Assembly (NCBI GenBank): GCA_029961685.1
Contig: JARWKL010000003.1
Coordinates: 11,689,657 to 11,753,656 of the forward strand
DNA length: 64,000 bases
From: Aristolochia californica
Taxonomy: Eukaryota > Streptophyta > Magnoliopsida > Piperales > Aristolochiaceae
Reading direction: 5' to 3'
Shown: in pieces, positions 60,323 to 64,000 of the stretch
How the letters are laid out: the number at the start of each line of letters is the position of its first letter
Position numbering within the stretch: the first letter of the stretch is position 1
The notes under the pieces: model-generated
The model's database searches: none
Told to the model about the DNA's origin: nothing
The model's input: only the letters and a program-made list of their open reading frames with translations
Program-made: the position numbers and the translations under genes

Positions 60323-62430
60323 TCACACCTCCTCCGGTGTGGGGACATTCTCAAGATACGGTTTGAGCCTCTGACCGTTAACTTTGAAGACCGACCCGTC
60401 TCCGTGATTGCGGATCTCAATAGCGCCATGAGGAAACACTTGTGTGACTTCAAATGGACCGGACCACCTGGATCTTAGCTTCCCTGGAAACAAATGCAAT
60501 CGTGAGTTATAAAGTAAAACATTTTGCCCAACAGTAAAAGACTTGCAAAAAATAGATTTATCATGTAAAAGCTTTGGTCGCTCCTTATGCAGTTTGGCAT
60601 TCTCATAAGCATCATGACGTATCTCCTCCAACTCATTCAATTGCAATTTTCTCTCCTCACCTTATAAGCCTTAATGGCCCAATAAGCTCTATGCTCAAGC
60701 TCAACAGGTAGATGACATGCTTTGCCGAACACTAGGCGAAATGGAGACATCCCAATAGGAGTCTTATAAGAGGTTCGATAGGCCCATAAAGCATCATCCA
60801 ATTGAGTGGACCAATCTTTCCTATCAAAGCGAACTGACTTCTCTAAAATCCATTTGATCTCCCTATTAGAGATTTCCACTTGACCACAAGTTTGCGGGTG
60901 GTACGGAGTGGACACCCGATGAGTGATGGAATATTTCTTCAATAAGGTCTCAAATGCTCTGTTACAAAAATGAGATCCCCCATCACTGATGATCGCTCTC
61001 GGGGTACCAAATCGATTAAAGATATTTTCTTTTAAAAACTTTACCACCACTTTGTGATCGTTTGTTTTACATGCAATAGCTTCAATCCATTTAGAGACAT
61101 ATTCAACAACAACAAGGATGTATTGATAGCCGAACGAGACAAGAAAAGGACCCATGAAGTCAATACCCCACACATCAAACAATTCAACAATAAGAATGGG
61201 GTTAAGAGGCATCATGTTCTTCCTAGACAAACAACCAGTTCATTGGCATTTATAACACACCTGACAAAACTCATGGGCATCTCTAAATAATGAAGGCCAA
61301 TTCTAACTAATGAAGGCCAATAGAAACCACATTGCAAGACTTTAGCTGCGGTCTTTCTAGCACCAAAATGTCCACCACATGCGTGGGAATGACAAAATTC
61401 AAGAATGTTGGCAAAGTCTTGCTCATGTACACAACGCCTAATGACTTGGTCAGAACACACCTTGAACAAATAAGGGTCATCCCAAAAAAAAATGTTTGAC
61501 TTGGGAAAAGAATTTCAACCGATCTTGTTTACTCCAATAATCAGGAATCTTATGAGTTACAAGATAGTTGACTATGTCAGCAAACCAAAACAACTGGGAT
61601 ACGTGGAGAAGTTGTTCATCAAGGAAGGAATCATTTAAAGGAAGGAATCCTTCTTGAGGTGCTACACAGATCCTAGATAGATGATCAGCAACAACATTCT
61701 CACAACCCTTCTTGTCTCGAATCTCAAGGTCAAAGTCTTGCAATTGCAAGATCCATCTAATCAAGCGAGGTTTAGTGTCCTTGATGGATAATAAGTACTT
61801 CAAAGAAGAATGATCAGTGAACACTATAACCTTTAACCCTAACAGATATGATCTGAATTTTTTCAAGGCAAACACAACAGCTAGCAACTCCTTCTCAGTG
61901 GTAGTGTAATTCAATTGAGTATCATGAAGAGTGCGGCTAGCATACTGAATGACACAGGGCATTTTATCCGTCTTTTGCCCCAAAACAGCCCCCAATGCAT
62001 AGTCAGAGGCATCACACATCAACTCAAAAGGCAAAGACCAAATAGGGGGTTGGACAATGGGTGCAGTGGACAAACATTTCTTCAGTGTCTCAAAAGCATG
62101 AATACAGGCATCATCAAAGGCAAAAGCAACATCTTGAGCAAGCAAATTCGTTAAAGGACGAGCAATTTTGCTAAAGTCTTTAATGAAACACCTATAGAAC
62201 CCATCATGGCCAAGGAAAGCACGCACCCCCTTCACAGAAGTAGGTGTTGGCAGATTGGCAATTAGGTCAACCTTGGCTTTGTCCACTTCTACACCCCGCT
62301 TAGACACTACATGTCCTAAAACAATTCCTTTTTTTACCATGAAGTGACATTTCTCCCAATTCAAGACTCCTATTGATCCATCTCCAAAAATGACAAAAAT
62401 ACTGAAGCTGGGTTTTTTCCCGTAGTCCAC
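60323..62430 (-). pseudogene. Athila-type pol: RT end, RNase H, integrase
   Basis: The RT C-terminal end begins near 62380 with [18 protein letters not shown]; the upstream RT with the YxDD site is missing. RNase H (62100-61680) keeps [29 protein letters not shown] and VADHLSRI. Integrase (61469-60323) shows [28 protein letters not shown] and [17 protein letters not shown], so its DDE residues are present. The 61230-60646 part ends in the lineage motif [17 protein letters not shown]. Frameshifts at about 61473, 61240 and 60640 split it; one coincides with a 20-bp local duplication near 61290. Confidence 0.88.
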
Positions 62431-63106
62431 CTAGCACAAACTTACCTTTAATCAAACTCAAATATTATCGATCTTTATGCAAATTAAAACTATTAATATA
62501 ATTTTAATTTTTTTTATTTCATAGCATAGTTCATACTTAGGAACATGTTTATGCAATCAAATTTGCTATTGCAACTCTTTCTAATTAACAATCATAAGAT
62601 TAAATAATTTTTTATATTTAAACTTAATTAGAATATTCGTGGAACCAATTTAGATCCTAAGGCTATTAAATTGGAGAGTATGATTGGTCACTAAAGTCCA
62701 TAGAAAAGGTTGATCAAGATCAACGGTTCCCAACAAATAGTCCCATCCAGCGGCTGAAAATAACGAAAAGGACCTCAATTAAAAATCCAAGCTAGATTTG
62801 CTTCTTGCCTTCGTCTTAAAGCCCACATGATCGAGGCAAAGTGGCGTGTCCATTGGATATTTTTTAATACCTAAAGTGCCCCTAAGCTTGAGTCCTTATT
62901 ATATATTAAACCAATATTTTTATATTTTTAATTTACACGTATTTATCTATCCTTTTATTAGTAAATAATAAATCAATAAATAAACACCTTTATTTCCACG
63001 GAGTGGCAATTTTGAGATTTAATGAAGTCCAATGGGTAAAAGTAGAAGAATCTTTTAGCTGTTGTTTATTACTTGAATTCTTTATTTTAATGGCGGGGCT
63101 GCTATG
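62431..63106. other. unassigned sequence between two truncated gypsy elements
   Basis: AT-rich, no gene or named repeat. Both of its ends are breakpoints of retroelements, so it may be rearranged. Confidence 0.4.
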
Positions 63107-64000
63107 AAGTACATTAGGATTTATAAGTTTACTTTATTTAATTATGTGGTAAGATGTAAGCCAACGATGGCATTATTGTAAAACTCTCAGTCAGATGCCT
63201 TGGCGTGATTAGCCTTTAAGGGGCTCACGGGGGTGAAGGAAAGGCAAGCAAAGTTTAACCTAATTTAGGATCGGCGTTCTCCTTCATTGAACCTTAGGAT
63301 CGGCGTTCTCCTTGATGAACCTAAGGGTACAAGTCTCCCCTTGACAAGCCTGATCATTTCATTCCCGTCCATTCCATTTCCCATCACAATTTCACCACCA
63401 TAGGTCATCCAGGTAGATCAAGACGCCCTAGTTTAGCCTCTGATCCTCTAAACGACTTCTCCCTTCGCCGAATCACACGATCTATGGTCAAGGATGACAA
63501 CAATTTGGTATCAGAGCAGGCCAGCATGGGGGAGTCATCCGGCAAAGAGGAATTGATAGCAAAGCTCGGGGAGATGATACACGCAGGGCAAGAAAAAAGT
63601 GAAAGTCGAATGGGTGCAAGGTAAGAAGAAAGCGAGGGTGGACTGGCTGTGTTTTTGGACAGCAGAGTCTCTCACCAAATAAATTTATCAGAACATGCCA
63701 GCATGGGGAAGTCATCCAATAATGAGGAAGTGATAGCCAAGCTCAGGGAGATGATACGTACAGGGCAAGAAGAGAGTGAAATTCGAATGGCTGCAAAGCA
63801 AGAAGAAAGTGAGGGTCGACTGGCTGCGTTGTTGGACAGTAGAGTCTCTCACCAGATAAATTTATAAGTTGAAGCTTTGTCTAATAGATTGTATGAATTA
63901 ATTGGGGGAAGAAACCCAACCCCACGGGAAGCGGGAAGAAGCCCTGCGACCAGGCAGGGGGAGCAGTATGTTGGACGTACAGAACATCCAGCACATGGAG
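63107..64000 (+). mobile_element. second Reina-like gypsy 5' end, runs off window
   Basis: Matches 55695-56580 closely over its whole length. It lacks the first 70 bp or so of the LTR. LTR to 63502, primer site TGGTATCAGAGC (63506-63517), then the same duplicated gag N-terminal unit (about 63520-63868). In this copy the second unit is open (63649-63867). Confidence 0.88.

Larger units (their letters stand above)
57138..62430 (-). mobile_element. Athila-type gypsy retrotransposon, 5' truncated
   Basis: On the minus strand the order is partial RT, RNase H, integrase, a long non-coding stretch, polypurine tract and 3' LTR ending at 57138. It sits inside the Reina-like gag. The 5-bp flank before it is GTGAC, but the matching copy cannot be seen because the 5' half (5' LTR, gag, protease, most of RT) is missing at 62430. 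Confidence 0.85.

Overview
The window is nuclear DNA from a flowering plant. It holds intron-split genes of plant type, Ty1/copia and Ty3/gypsy retrotransposons primed by initiator Met-tRNA, a PIF/Harbinger transposon, and AT-rich intergenic DNA with TTTAGGG-like tracts. I cannot name the species. No bacterial, organellar or viral genome is present.

Four host genes look intact when their exons are assembled by hand. They are PMS1, a MutL mismatch-repair protein (+, 18499-24335, 11 coding exons, 875 aa); a WDR89-like WD40 protein (-, 31410-27850, 8 exons, 390 aa); an HSP90 co-chaperone of the p23 family (-, 36067-33799, 6 exons, 187 aa); and a phi-class glutathione S-transferase (-, 53111-51986, 3 exons, 216 aa). 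A truncated GST relic lies at 49650-49875. The genes share no obvious pathway. PMS1 and WDR89 converge, and the genes form a small island (16.8-36 kb) between transposon-rich flanks.

Left flank (1-16.8 kb): a degenerate copia element was split by a chromodomain (Reina-like) gypsy element with a perfect 5-bp target duplication. The copia reverse transcriptase also carries an antisense fragment of a cationic amino acid transporter gene. Next come a CT-rich and telomere-like tract, a decayed PIF/Harbinger element with both ORFs, and two copies of a CT-rich/AT-rich repeat module ending directly upstream of PMS1. A third copy sits upstream of WDR89 in the same orientation relative to the gene.

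Middle: a non-autonomous LTR element (24783-27472, TSD ATGTA) lies between PMS1 and WDR89. Its LTRs and 3' internal end resemble those of the left-flank copia.

Right flank (36-64 kb): a minus-strand copia remnant, a decayed copia with a 25-G polypurine tract, a copia gag with two LTR-like blocks in opposite orientation rich in GATC palindromes, the GST and its relic, a copia gag relic, and a Reina-like 5' end interrupted by a truncated Athila-type element. A second Reina-like 5' end runs off the window.

I found no convincing novel multi-gene system. The most unusual items are the transporter fragment, the shared promoter-proximal repeat module, the non-autonomous element with its 58-bp repeats, and a recurrent G-to-A loss of catalytic codons in the transposons.
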